64,000 nucleotides of DNA from Xenopus tropicalis (taxonomy: Eukaryota; Chordata; Amphibia; Anura; Pipidae): NCBI RefSeq assembly GCF_000004195.4, contig NC_030683.2, forward strand, positions 51,163,358-51,227,357. Direction: 5' to 3'. A model generated the notes under the pieces. The model had not been told where the DNA came from and searched no databases. It saw nothing but the letters and a program-made list of their open reading frames with translations. Shown piece by piece: positions 1 through 11,254 of this stretch. A program made the position numbers and the translations under genes. Position 1 is the stretch's first letter. Each line of letters opens with the position of its first letter.

Positions 1-309
1 ATCCCCTAGCTTATACCACTAAATCACAAGTAGCACCCACACCCAATGTGCTGGCCTCCACCTTTAGACCAGTGGGCTGATGCACTGCTTTTTTGATGGA
101 CCTTGACAGACTTCCCCTACTGCTGATTAGGCATGCCACATTTTGCTCCTCCCCAGACAGGAATTTCCTTGTGCCTGTCCGTTTCTCAAAAAGATCCTAT
201 GGACCCAGGTCTACATCATGCTTCAGATCTTGGGAAGTTTCTACTGACTCCTGCTTTTAAAGTAGCATGGACCCTGGAGAGTCCTCCAACTCTGAGTAGG
301 TATAGCAGA
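1..309. other. no recognised feature
   Basis: No coding, repeat or RNA signature is recognised here. The short open frames have no family resemblance. Confidence 0.4.
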
Positions 310-430
310 GGTGGCATTGATGACTTTTGCCAGGCATGGATTTGCAATGAATTTCCGTGTTTTGCCATTGCAAATTTTTTCTTGAAATGGCTGCAAAAAA
401 TCTCCACACGGCAAAAAAATTATACATGAC
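310..430 (-). mobile_element. hAT-type MITE fragment (TAGTGATGAGC family)
   Basis: The stretch from GCCAGGCATGGATTTGC onward matches the reverse complement of the right end of the intact element at 9246-9622 (gcaaatccatgcctt next to the terminal repeat). It includes the AATTTCCG and GCCATTGCAAATTTTTT blocks seen in other copies here. Both terminal repeats are missing, so this is a decayed or truncated copy. Confidence 0.6.
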
Positions 431-944
431 AAAAAATCCTCTGGTACAAAGTTGCAGTTCAAAGCGTGGATAATCTCTGGCTGTTTATTGAAGTGCAATA
501 AACAAGCAGGGGTTATACCCACTTTAAATTGTTACTTTGAGCAGGTACATTTTTTGTCTTTGAATGCATAGGAGTAGAGGTGCCGATCCCCCCTTGCACA
601 CTGAGCACAGGGCTAAAACTGAAGGAAAGGCCAGGGTGTGCGAGTGAGTATTTTTGCTATATCGCACTGTGTCAGCCAGTCCACCACTGCCTGCTGTGGC
701 ACTATGGGATTCCCGCTTGTATAGGCAAAATAATCTGGCACCCAGGTGCCTCACTGCAACTTGATGCCTGCTGTACAACAAGCTCATCCTGTAGGCTGTG
801 CTGAGTTCATGTATTCCTCTTCCTTAATGATCCTCCACTAGGGATATACAGTATGATTCTCGTCCACAGCGAGAAAGTCACTCTTGGATTTAAGTAAATA
901 ACTTACTTAAATTGAGCTTGGCCCTGACCATTCAAGTCCATTGT
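431..944. other. unique sequence, nothing recognised
   Basis: No repeat family or conserved protein is recognised. The open frames on both strands (up to 93 codons) give low-complexity or random-looking proteins. Confidence 0.4.
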
Positions 945-1117
945 TTTTGAACAAGCATAGTATCCAAGGCTATTGTGATACTAATATCTACAGTTAGTAT
1001 TAGTGGTTGTATATATAGTTTATGTATGTGATAGTATAGATTGGTAAGTATAGGTTGTGTGTGTTTACTTGCAAGGGTTGAACTTGATGGTCTTTTTTCA
1101 ACCCTATGTAACTATTT
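945..1117 (+). mobile_element. CR1-type LINE, 3' end only
   Basis: This aligns almost base for base with the 3' end of the LINE copy at 53985-54165: the last codons (tatccaaggctattg), the 3' UTR with ctacagttagtattagtgg, and the hairpin-like ending gttgaacttgatgg...ttttttcaaccctatgtaac. It is a 5'-truncated copy with no reverse transcriptase left, which is typical of LINE insertion. Confidence 0.85.
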
Positions 1118-2690
1118 AGGATATTAACCAGACAGCTTTATTAGAGGTATACATTAAAACAGAGTATTAATTAACAGCTTTTTTTCAGTGCAACATATTA
1201 CCGCTTAACTATGGTATGAATGGTATGAATAGGAATGACCCATTACATTCAATCATCATAGTTTATTTTAGCATAACTGAGTCTCTTTGTGTAGAGAATA
1301 GTATTCTTAGAAAACTATTTCTAGCATTAGCACAATAGCCCAAAAAAGGTACCTCTGCTATGACAGTGCCTTTTTCAAAATGGTATCTGTGCAGTGGGTG
1401 CATATTTAGGAATATTTGCAAATCAACAACCTGACTCTAAAAATGCTATTACTGTGGACAGCAGTGTTGTTTTTCCTGTGCATAGACCCTGACAAGTAGA
1501 ATGCCCTTTGACCCTGAGGTCTGAAGTCTTTTTACAGCACATAAATTCTGTGCCATTGTCATATTTTATAATCTTTGTTCTTTGAGAATGACTAATGTGT
1601 GTGTTTCAAGCATACATCTTAAGCACCAATATCTACAGGCTGGACAGTTCAGGGGCTTCCAGCCCATGGTCACGACCAGCTCCCTGACCCATCCACACTT
1701 TCTCCTTCAGTCACTCATACTGAACAGGACTAGTACACACAGTATATTAGAGAGAAAAAAGACAAGGGAATAAATTATGATTAGGAAAGGGTAGAGGGTG
1801 ATTTATAATTGAAAGGAAAGACCCATATATGAGGTTAATGAACCTGACTTGCATTAATTAGATTTCTAACTACTATTTAACTAAATTAAAGTAATAAAAA
1901 AAATGAAGTAAAAAAAAAAAATGGAAGTAGTGTGCAGTCACAATGGATGCTAGCTAAATGCTCTCACTACAGCTCCTACCTTGTTCTTTATCTGCTAACC
2001 ACAATGCACAGTGCAAAGGCTGCCCGGTCAGCTTCCTATTTAAACAGCGGGGGGGGGGGGGGGGGTCCAATCATATTTCTTGATGTGGAAGGCAAGAAGT
2101 ATAATGATGTTTGCAGAGGGCACAGAGGGGGGATTGACTGCATGATGAAATTCTAGTTCAGTTTAGGGAAATATTTAGCCAAAGGTGAGAACAACCATGT
2201 CTTCATAAAACTGTACTTTCATCCATATGTATTAATTAAGTATAAAATGAGACCTGTCTTCAACTGTTTTGTTCTGCGTTCTTAATTACAAATAATATAC
2301 TTTTTTTTTTTTTTTGGCTCAGCCTCGGCTGAGTCAACATGCTTCCCTCTGCTCCATATGTCTCTGCACTGACAGACACAGCACCAGCCTGAGTAGATTT
2401 CGGCATGAAAATACATAGTTTTACGTTTTTTTGATGATCTTTGCTTCGTGTGTCTGCACACAGTGAGAGATATGGTGGCATGAAGGGAACACATCAGTTC
2501 AACTGAGAAAAGGCAAGTGGAGAGAATCTGAGACTGTGCCTTGCATTACATTAGCCTTTAATCTCTGACTGTCAGCTATGCAGGCCAGTATGGACATACA
2601 GTAGTGTAACCAAAAATGTATAAAAGTAAAATCTACTTTACCCCAGACCTCACAGACAGACTATAGATTTTACTGTGGTGAAGGAAGGGG
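1118..2690. other. mostly unique sequence with homopolymer tracts
   Basis: No gene or repeat family is recognised apart from a G17 tract (2049-2065), an A11 run (1910-1920) and a T-run near 2302-2316. Open frames of 60-75 codons overlap the homopolymers and look spurious. Confidence 0.4.
2049..2065. repeat. poly(G) tract, 17 G
   Basis: An uninterrupted run of 17 G. It could form a G-quadruplex, is likely length-polymorphic, and is hard to sequence accurately. Confidence 0.9.
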
Positions 2691-3665
2691 TAAAGTAGTT
2701 TACCTCACAATCAAATGCTAGGATGAAGTCGAGAATGATATTCTTTGATAATTTGCAGTTAGTTTTCAGTTTTTATTTATTATGCTTTTTTAATCAATAT
2801 TTTGTTCTACAGCTCTACAGTTTTTTTTTGCAGCATGTCTGACATCTGAGAATGGGTGCATAACAGCGGGGCTTCATAATGACCGTATGGCAAGAATTGA
2901 AAAACAATTAGAGAGCATATACAAACCCCTTAAATTTACTGACACTCCAAAAAATATTAAAGTAATTCTTTGCCCAGTCAATCACAACTCCAGCAAGCTC
3001 AGATCCAAGATAATGTCGGCCGAGACTCATAATTGGCCTGTAGAGGGATCTAATAATCTGTAAATTCCAGATCTGGAAATCTTTTACCTAGTCCATACAC
3101 AGCTTGGTAAAGTCTACATATTTTACACAGTGATGCATGTATGTATACATGTCATGTACGGTATATTTTACTGTGTTTTTTTTTTTAGATGATTTGTTGT
3201 CCCTACACATGAAGTAGCATGCTCATACAAGGCATAAAAAAGAGAAACAAGGCAGTTGAGATCATCATATAAGTCTTAATAGCACCAAGCAACCACCACT
3301 TAATACCTGTATACATACAATTTTGTTTAAAACTGTGTTGGAAACATCATTGACTAACCTAGTCAAGATACTGTTGGCACAAAACACTGCCTGCAATTTC
3401 AACAGCTGGTTCCTAGAGTTCCAGTTACTGCAGCAACCAGGCAGCTGTTTGTAAGGCAGTGTGCAGAATGAATAGGAGAGGGCCTTAATAGAAAGATAAG
3501 AACAGTGACAGTAACAATAAAATGTAATTCTCAAAAAGAATATATTTTACTGAAAATATTCAGCATTGGAATGCAAATATGTCAAAAACCGTAAAAAAAT
3601 AAGAATCAAGACCAGTTGAATAAGAGCTAAAAATCAAATATATAACACACTAAAAAGTTGAAGAT
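2691..3665 (+). mobile_element. T2/Kolobok-type MITE split by an insertion
   Basis: The left part (about 2691-2820: taaag start, aatgatattctttgataatttgcag, ttttgttctacagctctacag) and the right part (about 3403-3665: caaccaggcagctg, gaataggagagggcc, gataagaacagtgacagtaac, taacacactaaaaagttgaa) align in order with the intact copy at 8701-9186. About 580 bp of unrelated sequence sits between them at one point in the middle. Only about 15 bp of the expected MITE is missing at the break, so a single insertion into the MITE is the simplest reading. Confidence 0.6.
2821..3063 (+). other. candidate exon-like open frame behind a splice-acceptor-like tract
   Basis: A T9 tract followed by GCAG (2821-2833) resembles a vertebrate 3' splice site. 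It is followed by 75 open codons (2836-3060) ending in TAA at 3061. The segment looks richer in G+C than its flanks. The predicted peptide begins CLTSENGC and ends EGSNNL, and I do not recognise it. An internal ATG starts MARIEKQLE. Against a real exon: the block lies inside a split MITE, an open frame of this length arises by chance, and no other exons are visible. It could equally be part of an inserted retrosequence on the minus strand, since the T9 would then be a short poly(A) tail. Confidence 0.2.
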
Positions 3666-4994
3666 GAGTTTCTTCTATCAGTTTCAGAAGAATTCGAATA
3701 TATGTAAGTTTTATGTAAATAAGAATGCCAAGTATTACATATAAAAATGCCATTATAGAAATCTGGAAATAATGATTAACACCTTAGTACTTGGCAAAAT
3801 ACTGTAGTTGTTGTTGGTAATTTTGTAACCCAAAGCACCTTGTCATAAAACAAGACTCTGAGACAAGGTTCTCTTAGAAAAGCTGAGTTATTTATTAGGC
3901 AAACAAAATAGAAGTCTTTTGGAAGCTGTCTCTGTAACACACAAACCAAGATTGCAACATGTGATTTGAGAGGGCTTCAGATAACACAATAATGGTCCAT
4001 GCTTTTTTAGACAACATATATGTGACATTTTTCACCAACTGTGTAATGTTCCCATAAAAAAAGTAAAAATATCTCTTTCTGAAAGCATACAAAATATCAG
4101 TTACCATTATCCTTGACATTACTTAAACTCAAGGTTTCCTGTGAAATGTGGAATCAGCAAAACTTGAAGAGGGCAGTTTACTAGAAACAGAAGATCTCCT
4201 ACAGCCATGCACATAAGGACTTTTGACTTTCCTCATAAGATGTTTTTTAATAAATTACTGTAAAATACAAATATCCCCTTCAACCTCACCTGCCTTATGC
4301 TGTCCGTCTATATTATGCACAAAATGTGGGGCCTATGCCCCAGCACAGATGAAGCCTGTCTTTGGTGAAGTTCTCCTTTTTTATCATCAATGTATCTGAA
4401 GACAAAAAGGTAAAAGCTGTAGGCCATTTAGATCAGTATTTCATTACAGAAACTGGATGTTATTCAACTTTAGTAATATTCTTTGCTACATGTCTTCACT
4501 AGTGGTTAACATGGACCTGCATGTTTATCTGAGCCCTTTACAAATGAAAAAGACATTATGGAGGTCATTCATAGTCAGATATCATAAAAAGGGGTAATAT
4601 AAATGAATGGAGTTGAAGGGAATTGCTGGAAGAGATCAATGGTGAGAATTACTGTGCTATCATATTTATCTTTATTCAATTTATAATATTTATCTTTAAT
4701 CATTTTTTATTCTTTATTTATACACTTTATACAGATTTGTTTTTCGGTTTACATCAGTCCCTGCCCTGGCAGAGTTTATAATCCAAGGACCCTATCAAAC
4801 AGAGTGCCTAGAGGAAATGTAGACACAAGGAGAATAATCTCCTTGATTGTGCTTAGGTCATAATTGAATTTACCACATGCTGGAAGGCAGAGATGCCAAC
4901 TGCAAAGTCACTTGATATATTTCATACATCCTAATAGAAGATTTTTGTACTTTGTAGTTATATGATAAAAACTGCAAAATTTGCTACAAGTCTA
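3666..4994. other. unique AT-rich sequence with an L2/MIR-like fragment
   Basis: No gene is recognised. Around 4690-4800 the reverse strand reads like the generic vertebrate LINE/SINE tail (gattataaactctgccaggg followed by an AT-rich stretch), which suggests an old L2/MIR-like fragment. This is from memory of the pattern, not a search. Confidence 0.3.
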
Positions 4995-5085
4995 GCCACC
5001 AATAGCAAACCAATCAGCAGTAGCATTTACACGTCACCTGCTTAAAAGTATCTTATTGATTGCTGTTGTTTTCTGCACCAGTGAG
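4995..5085 (+). mobile_element. short MITE fragment (AACCAATCAGCAG family)
   Basis: It shares the blocks aaccaatcagcag, tagcatttac, cctg-tta-aaagta and atcttattgattgct with 48530-48650, in the same order. The inner halves are partly inverted copies of each other (accaatag and the later attgattgct), so this looks like a small palindromic nonautonomous element. Confidence 0.45.
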
Positions 5086-5275
5086 ATGTAGTGCATTTTA
5101 TTACATACCGGTATGTACAGTGGTGTGGCAGCCAAGTAGCGCTTTATAAATAAAGATATACATACATACAAGTGCTTTTAACCTGTGCCACATAAACATT
5201 TGCTTTCTGAAGTTAATCTTCTGTTGATCTTTGTGTGTTATCATTGTATATGGATGGAAAACGGTCTAAAAATAA

Positions 5276-5887
5276 GTTCTAATTGAACTAAGTGGTGTGT
5301 TTTAGGGTTCTGTGGTCTACTTTGGGATGATTTTGGTGGGTTAAAATTAAATTTTGGGAAATGTCACATTATGCTTTTAGTATAAAAAAAATATACAGGT
5401 TACTGTATTCCTTAATGAGACTAAAGTAAATGCTGAGAACATAGGAGTACTGTTCGTTAATAGTACAGTATAGATATAGCAGGTAGCTCCAGTCAACAGC
5501 AGCAAGGGTCAGCAAGATAGTGTTGTTTTTCAAAGGACCAGTAACATTGAAAATGTAAAAATGTTTACTTTACATTTAAAGTTTGTATCTGTACATTCAG
5601 CACCTACAAAGGTACAATTTTATGAAATTTTTATTCATAAGTATTGTAAAGAGCCATTGCATGTTCCCTTCACGAAGGCCCCTAGCTGTTAGGGCCAAAG
5701 AGTATTGTTTTTTTTTATATGGGTTCTAAATAAATTTTGAATTTTTTCCAATAAATTCCCTGTTCATTGGACTTTTTTATAGTTATAATGGAGGTGTTCT
5801 GGTAGCCCCCTACAGCAAGCACTCTCCCTTATTAAAAATCTTTTTTTGCGGTGTGCCATCCTGAAACTTGTGTACTGACTATTCTAT
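5276..5887 (+). repeat. duplicated block, long copy
   Basis: 5276-5465 and 5740-5887 match 7542-7732 and 7733-7881 at an estimated 96-98% identity, including gttcgttaatagta at the junction and gcggtgtgccatcctg further on. The long copy carries an extra 274 bp (5466-5739) absent from the other. That extra part contains a fragment resembling the Xenopus repeat start aaggaccagtaacat, plus AT-rich DNA. It may be a repeat family member or a local duplication. Confidence 0.8.
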
Positions 5888-6649
5888 AACATAAGCTGGC
5901 TCTACTTATTTACTCACTGATCAACACCCCCCCCCCCCAATTTGCTTATATTTAATAAATTAACACTGTATTCAAGCAGGATATGCAGTCCTATCACTCT
6001 ATCACTAACAAAAGAATATTATTTATTTGTTGTAGTTGTTTTTATAAATAAAAGCCCAGTAGACTGAAGTAGATGTTTAATTCTTTTTGACTAATATGTT
6101 GTATTTTTATGCTGTATTATTGTTGCCTTACAGATTTTAAAATATAAATTGTTTGTGGACAACCTCAGCGATTTTTTTCCATTCTGCAAATCATGCAACC
6201 ATTCTGTTTACCAATAAGGCATTGCATATTGCTGAGCCGGATAGAGCAAGTGAAATCCATCAACAACTCTCAACATGAGTGTTTAGGTTGAGTAAGTCGC
6301 AAATAAATATTTAAATAAATATATAACATTTTATTCGATTTCTACAATAACGGTAGTCAAATGGCAGTGTAACATATTGATGTGACAATTTTTTTTCCTC
6401 CTAAAATATGATGCATGTTCTTTATTTCTAAATAAAATGTTAAAGTCTTATTATAAAGCATCATAAAGTAGAAAATTATTTGAAACTGGAATACCTTTTG
6501 ACTTTTCAAACTTATACTTATAAAACACTAAAAAAGAATTTAAAAACAGTTTTTATTTATATTTTATATTTAATGCTTCAATGAATATACTTAGACATGG
6601 AGAAATTATTTCCTATGGAAATGGCTTTAACTGACTACAGGCTAAGTGA
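5888..6649. other. unique AT-rich sequence
   Basis: A C12 tract at about 5927-5938, otherwise no feature recognised. Several ATTTA/AATAAA-rich runs are consistent with plain AT-rich intergenic DNA. Confidence 0.4.
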
Positions 6650-7047
6650 ACCTGTCACCCAGGCATAAAAACCTTTTTCAAATTATACATAAAACCCAAC
6701 TGTCAATCATATATTGCCTGCCCCGCCAGTTACTTTCACTTTCAATTCAGAACTTCTCAAGATGTTCCTGCACTCCTCACATTCCCCCTCCCTCCTCACC
6801 ATCTAATTTTGTAACCAGTGCATGGGCATGCATATCAGGTCCCCCCATACTGGCACAGAAACAAGATTTTGGCAAAGCTTGCCTTAATAACAGTGTCCGC
6901 AAAATGGTGCCTGCCTGCTTGCTGAAATTGTGTATTTCAAAGCTGAAGAAAATAAGATTTGAATCATTTCTATAGTGTAAGTGGAGTTTATTTCACTTGA
7001 CAAACACAATAGAAAACAATTTGGAACTATTTCTTAGGGTGACAGGT
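6650..7047. mobile_element. MITE with perfect 11-bp terminal inverted repeats
   Basis: ACCTGTCACCC at 6650-6660 and GGGTGACAGGT at 7037-7047 are exact reverse complements about 400 bp apart. The interior has the pyrimidine-rich block cattccccctccctcctcacc and no transposase. I recognise the ends as a common Xenopus nonautonomous element but cannot name the superfamily. A 109-codon open frame inside (6646-6975) is not protein-like. Confidence 0.65.
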
Positions 7048-7541
7048 AGACATAAAGTTGACATAAATATTCAAAGTAATAGCTTCTACTGGGCTGCCAC
7101 AATTTATGAACAGTTGAATAAATAGATAGTCCAGTCTATACTTTGTTGAAATCTCTTTCTTCTGAGGCTATAGCACAGAACAAAAAGTGTGGGTGCCTTG
7201 GGAAAGTGAGTTTTGGCTGCCTTTTTTATGTAACCAATCTAAGCATTGTAAGAAGAGGTAGGTATGCCCCATACAGAATGCTCTATGAGATACAGAAGAT
7301 GAGGAGAATAATAGAGACTGTGTTCAGTCAGGTTGGGGGAGCCAGCATAGATGCTGTAACTGATGAATCACCATCTAGAAGAAGGGGAGAGGCTGGGGGT
7401 GAGCTCTCTGCCCAGGAATTCGGTGTGAAGAAGGTGTTGTGCAGATAACACACTGAGAAAATCTTGTGGGTTAATGTTCTTTAATAAATTGCATTATTTC
7501 TGGCTGTGGCACTTTCCAAGGGTTGTTGAGGTATATAATCT
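7048..7541. other. unique sequence, possible old 3'UTR-like stretch
   Basis: A 101-codon open frame (7143-7448) is followed by ttaatgttctttaataaattg, which resembles a polyadenylation region. The peptide matches no family I know and nothing else supports a gene. Confidence 0.25.
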
Positions 7542-7881
7542 GTTCTAATTGGACTAAGTGGTGTGTTTTAGGGTTCTGTGGTCTACTTTGGGATGATTTT
7601 GGTGGGTTAAAATTAAATTTTGGGAAATGTCACATTATGCTTTTAGTATTAAAAAAAATATACAGGTTACTGTATACCTTAATGAGTCTAAAGTAAATGC
7701 TTAGAACATACGAGTACTGTTCGTTAATAGTAAATTTTTTCCAATAAATTCCCTGTTTATTGGACTTTTTTTATAGTTATAATGGAGGTTTTCTGGTAGC
7801 CCCCTACAGCAAGCACTCTCCCTTATTAAAAATCTTTTTTGCGGTGTGCCATCCTGAAACTTGTGTACTGACTATTCTAGA
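7542..7881 (+). repeat. duplicated block, short copy
   Basis: Second copy of the block at 5276-5887, lacking the 274 bp that lie between 5466 and 5739 there. The junction reads ttaatagta|aattttttcc. Similarity ends at gactattcta in both copies. Confidence 0.8.
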
Positions 7882-8358
7882 CCAGTTTGTTTTGGTGTAA
7901 AAAAAAATAACTTTAATTAGTTTATTTGCTTATGTTGCCTGCATTGAAAACATTTATAGAAAATGCTGTTGTGAATAAAGCACAAGTACAATATATGTTG
8001 GGTGTCTCTGAAAAAGGCATTGCCTCTTTGGTCATCTGAGTGAATACCGACAAGTGTTATACTTGAATAACATAAATCATGCTAGGCATGATTCTCTGTC
8101 TTTGGCAGACACTCTAGATTTCAATATTTCTTTTTATCTTAATCCCACATGCTACAACCTTCTGATGGCAGTGTAGGCAAAGGCTAAAACTGAATTGCAG
8201 CAGATCATTATAATTAAATGAAGGCCCATAATGTCTTTATCACATTTAAAAGATATATAGAGAGGTTTCAGTGTCATTCTAGGCTGTAGCAATAATAGAA
8301 TATGTTTGAATTCTAGTTATTATTTAAAATATGAATGTAGTTAAATTTATTTTCTGTG
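7882..8358. other. unique sequence
   Basis: No recognised repeat or coding signal. Confidence 0.4.
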
Positions 8359-8360
8359 TA

Positions 8361-8693
8361 CAGGTATAGGATGCGTTAGGACCCATTATCCAGAAAGCTC
8401 AGAATTACGGAAAGGCCATCTCCCATAGACTCCATTTTAAACAAATAATTCTAATTTTTAGAAATGATTTCCTTTTTCCCTGTAATAATAAAACAGCACC
8501 TTGTACTTGATCCCAACTAAGATATAATTAATCCGTATTGGATGCAAAACAATCCTATTGGGTTTATTTAATGTTTAAATGATTTTTTAGTAAACCTAAA
8601 GCATGGAGATCCAAACTACAGAAAGATCTCTTATCTGGGAAGCCCCAGGTCCCGAGCATTCTGGATAACAGATTCCATACCTGTACTATTTTT
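8361..8693 (+). mobile_element. TA-flanked MITE (CAGGTATGGGA family)
   Basis: The ends CAGGTATAGGATGC and CCATACCTG form an inverted repeat flanked by TA on both sides (8359-8360 and 8694-8695). The interior (ccagaaagctcagaattacgg, catctcccatagactcc, aaaacagcaccttgtacttg, gggtttatttaatgtttaaa) is one of the most abundant Xenopus repeats. Other copies here: 39288-39600, 48690-48902 and partial copies at 23607 and 44041. TA duplication fits a Tc1/mariner-type mechanism, but no transposase is present. Confidence 0.85.
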
Positions 8694-8700
8694 TATTGGG

Positions 8701-9186
8701 TAAAGGGGGTTGTTCACTTTTGAGTTAACTTTTAGTATGATGTAGAAAGTGATATTCTGAGACAATTTGCAATTGGTCTTCATTTTTTATTATTTGTGTT
8801 TTTTTAATAATTTTACTATTTGTTCAGCAGCTCTCCAGTTTGGAACTATAGCTGTTGCCTGGTTGCTAGGGTCCAAATTACCTTGGCAACCAGGGACTTG
8901 CTAAGGCAGAGTTGCGATGAGAGACTAAAATATGAATAGAAGAGGGGCTGAATAGAAAGATAAGGAATAAAAAGTAACAATAGCAATAAAACTGTAGCCT
9001 CACAGAGCAATAGGTTTTTAGCTCAGGGGTCAGTGACCCCCATTTGAAGTTGGAAAGAGTCAGAAGAAGAAGGCAAATCCTTCAAAAACTATAAAAATAA
9101 ATAATGAAGACCAATCAAAAATTGCCTTAGAATTGGCCATTCTATAACATACTAAAAGTTAAATTTAAGGTGAACTTCTCCTTTAA
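8701..9186 (+). mobile_element. T2/Kolobok-type nonautonomous element, near full length
   Basis: The left end taaagggggttgttcac and the right end ggtgaacttctcctttaa are inverted copies. The interior holds the classic blocks gcctggttgctagggtcc, ttggcaaccaggg, gaataaaaagtaacaatagc and ccattctataacatactaaa. TTAAAGG ends with TTAA targets are characteristic of T2/Kolobok elements in Xenopus. No transposase is present. It serves as the reference for the split copy at 2691-3665 and a stub at 10308-10352. Confidence 0.8.
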
Positions 9187-9245
9187 GAACGAATAGCTCG
9201 GAAAAGCTACAACTAACGGTACCTCTTTGTACTGGTGATCTCTAA

Positions 9246-9622
9246 TAGTGATGAGCGAATCTGTCCCATTTCGTTTCGCCATAAGATTTGCGAAACGGCA
9301 AGAAAATTTGCAAAACAGTGAAATATTCGCAAAACGCATTTGTTGCGTGTTTTTTTGTCGCCCGCCTCTATTTTTGTCGCCTGCATATATTTTTTGTCAC
9401 CTGCACTTTTTGATGCACCCGTGTCTTTTTTGACGTGACTGCGCCCTTTTTTTTAATGAGACCACGCCGGATTTGATGCAACCACGCCCTTTTTTGATGC
9501 GACCAGGCAACAAATTTTTTCGAGGCGAATTTTCACTGAACTTTTGCAAAACAATTTGCCAATGGCGAAATGCAGAAATTTGCTGCAAATCCATGCCTTG
9601 CAAAAAAATGAGCTCATCACTA
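9246..9622 (+). mobile_element. hAT-type MITE with perfect 8-bp target duplication
   Basis: Terminal repeats TAGTGATGAGC and GCTCATCACTA bound a 377-bp element flanked on both sides by ATCTCTAA (9238-9245 and 9623-9630). An 8-bp duplication and a TAGNG-type terminus are diagnostic of hAT. The interior has several degenerate repeats of a unit like ttttgatgcaaccacgccc. No coding capacity. This is the best preserved member of a family with about ten copies in the window. Confidence 0.9.
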
Positions 9623-9630
9623 ATCTCTAA

Positions 9631-10937
9631 TAGCTATTTATCAAAAGCCTTCACTTGCCTCTTGTCATATACAATATGCATAATTTTATATGATATTTTT
9701 TCTGTTCTCTAGCATAAAGTAGGTTCACAGGCCTCCATGTCCCATTCAACAATCTCTTGGCATCCATAACCTATTCTGAATTGGTAAGCATTACTAAAAT
9801 ATGAATTAGGATTTACTTATAGCTCTGTTACCAAAATATGCAATGTGTTTATTCTGATTTACCACCAAAACAATTCTTGAGTCATTGTTGTCCATTTTTC
9901 AAAGCAATTCAATATAATAGTTGATTATTAACTAAACCTCACTACATTCCTTAACAATGTAGCCAGAAATATACTGAATTTTTTTTTTGCACAATGATGA
10001 AACTAATTGAAATGCCATAAATTACACTGTTTGCATGTGTTATTGTCATTTAATTATGCAAATTGTTGAATGATTCCTCCAGTTTAACATGAATGAAACA
10101 ATTCATCAGCACATCATAATGAACAATGATTAAATCTAAAAATGGAATATATTGTTGATGCTCACATGACACATTAACAGTAATACAATACAGCATACAA
10201 TTGTGAAATACAGGTTGCCATGAATTAATTCTTTTTAATAATCTACTTATTAAGAATATATTTCTATACTTTCATCTTCTACAATTGAACAATATAAAAT
10301 CAATGTACTAAGGGGATGTTCACCTTATAATTAACTTTCAGTGTCATATTTATAAAGGTGGACAAGAAAATGACAAGTAAATAAACAAGACATTGGCATC
10401 ATGGTAAGCCATATTAAGTAATGCATTTATAGAAATCTATTTAATGACTCCAGAGAAATGTCAAGTCAAGCATAAAAAGGAGTGTTATCTTAGTAAAAGT
10501 CAAAATAAAACTAACAAATATTTTTTGTTGTGACTTTCTAAAAAATAAAAGCATTGTACATAACTTTGCACACCAGAATTCTTTCCAGCTAATTTGTAAA
10601 TTAATGATTCTGAGCTTTAGCCTAATGTAAAAAAAATATTCTTATATTCATATAAATATGCAAAATGCCATTCCTAAAGGCTCATAGCCATGACAGCAAT
10701 GATTATTAATTTATACATCAACAAAGCTTTAGAAATTAGCCATTTATTTTCTTCCAACTTTTTTTGATTTATACAATAATTTACATATCATTTTAGATAT
10801 GCAATGTCATTGGTGTCCTATGGTAATTACGTAACATGTCAGTGGTCAGTGGTGAAAAGTCAGTAATAGCACAAAGATGATGTTATGCATCTAAAAGTGT
10901 TGCAAGGCAAAAGTCTAAAGGTGGTTATACTCTTTAA
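9631..10937. other. unique AT-rich sequence with a conserved-element-like core and a T2 stub
   Basis: 10308-10352 (ctaaggggatgttcaccttataattaac) is the left end of a T2/Kolobok MITE. The rest carries no repeat signature. The part around 10015-10140 is dense in homeodomain/POU-type words (TTAATTATGCAAAT, ATGATTAAAT), see findings. No exon seen. Confidence 0.35.
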
Positions 10938-11250
10938 GATCCGCTCGCTTGGCGACCTCGGGTGGGTGACATCAGGCGAATGTAGGCTACTTCAATCGTT
11001 TGCCCTGGGGCCAAACAATCAAATTATAGAGGCGCTAATGGGCACAGTTGATTCAACGTGCGCATCAACGTGCCAATGCGGTCCCCGATCCGACTACATT
11101 TTTTTACCTGCCCGATCGATATCTGGCCAATTACAGGCCAGATATCGGTCAGGCATGCCCCTCGTTGCTGCCCCTACACGGGCTGATAAACTGCCGAATC
11201 GGTCTAAGGGACCGTCATTGGCAGCTATAATCGGCCCGTGTATGGCCACC
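10938..11250 (-). mobile_element. TTAA-flanked GC-rich MITE (GGTGGCCATACACGGGC family)
   Basis: The right end tatggccacc abuts TTAA (11251-11254) and the left end abuts TTAA (10934-10937). The interior contains paired inverted motifs such as gatatctggccaattacaggccagatatc and gcggtccccgatccgac, which I recognise as a common Xenopus repeat read on the minus strand. It is much richer in GC than its surroundings. TTAA targets suggest a piggyBac or Kolobok origin. The 130-codon open frame across it is spurious. Confidence 0.65.
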
Positions 11251-11254
11251 TTAA

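Noticed and set aside
2049..2065. G17 as a regulatory G-quadruplex
   Set aside because: A bare homopolymer without nearby promoter signals; more likely a slippage product.
6646..6975. 109-codon open frame
   Set aside because: Inside a MITE with 11-bp inverted ends; no start context, domain or conservation signal.
7143..7448. 101-codon open frame followed by an AATAAA-like site
   Set aside because: No recognised protein, no splice sites, and short TTG/ATG-started frames of this size are frequent by chance in 64 kb.
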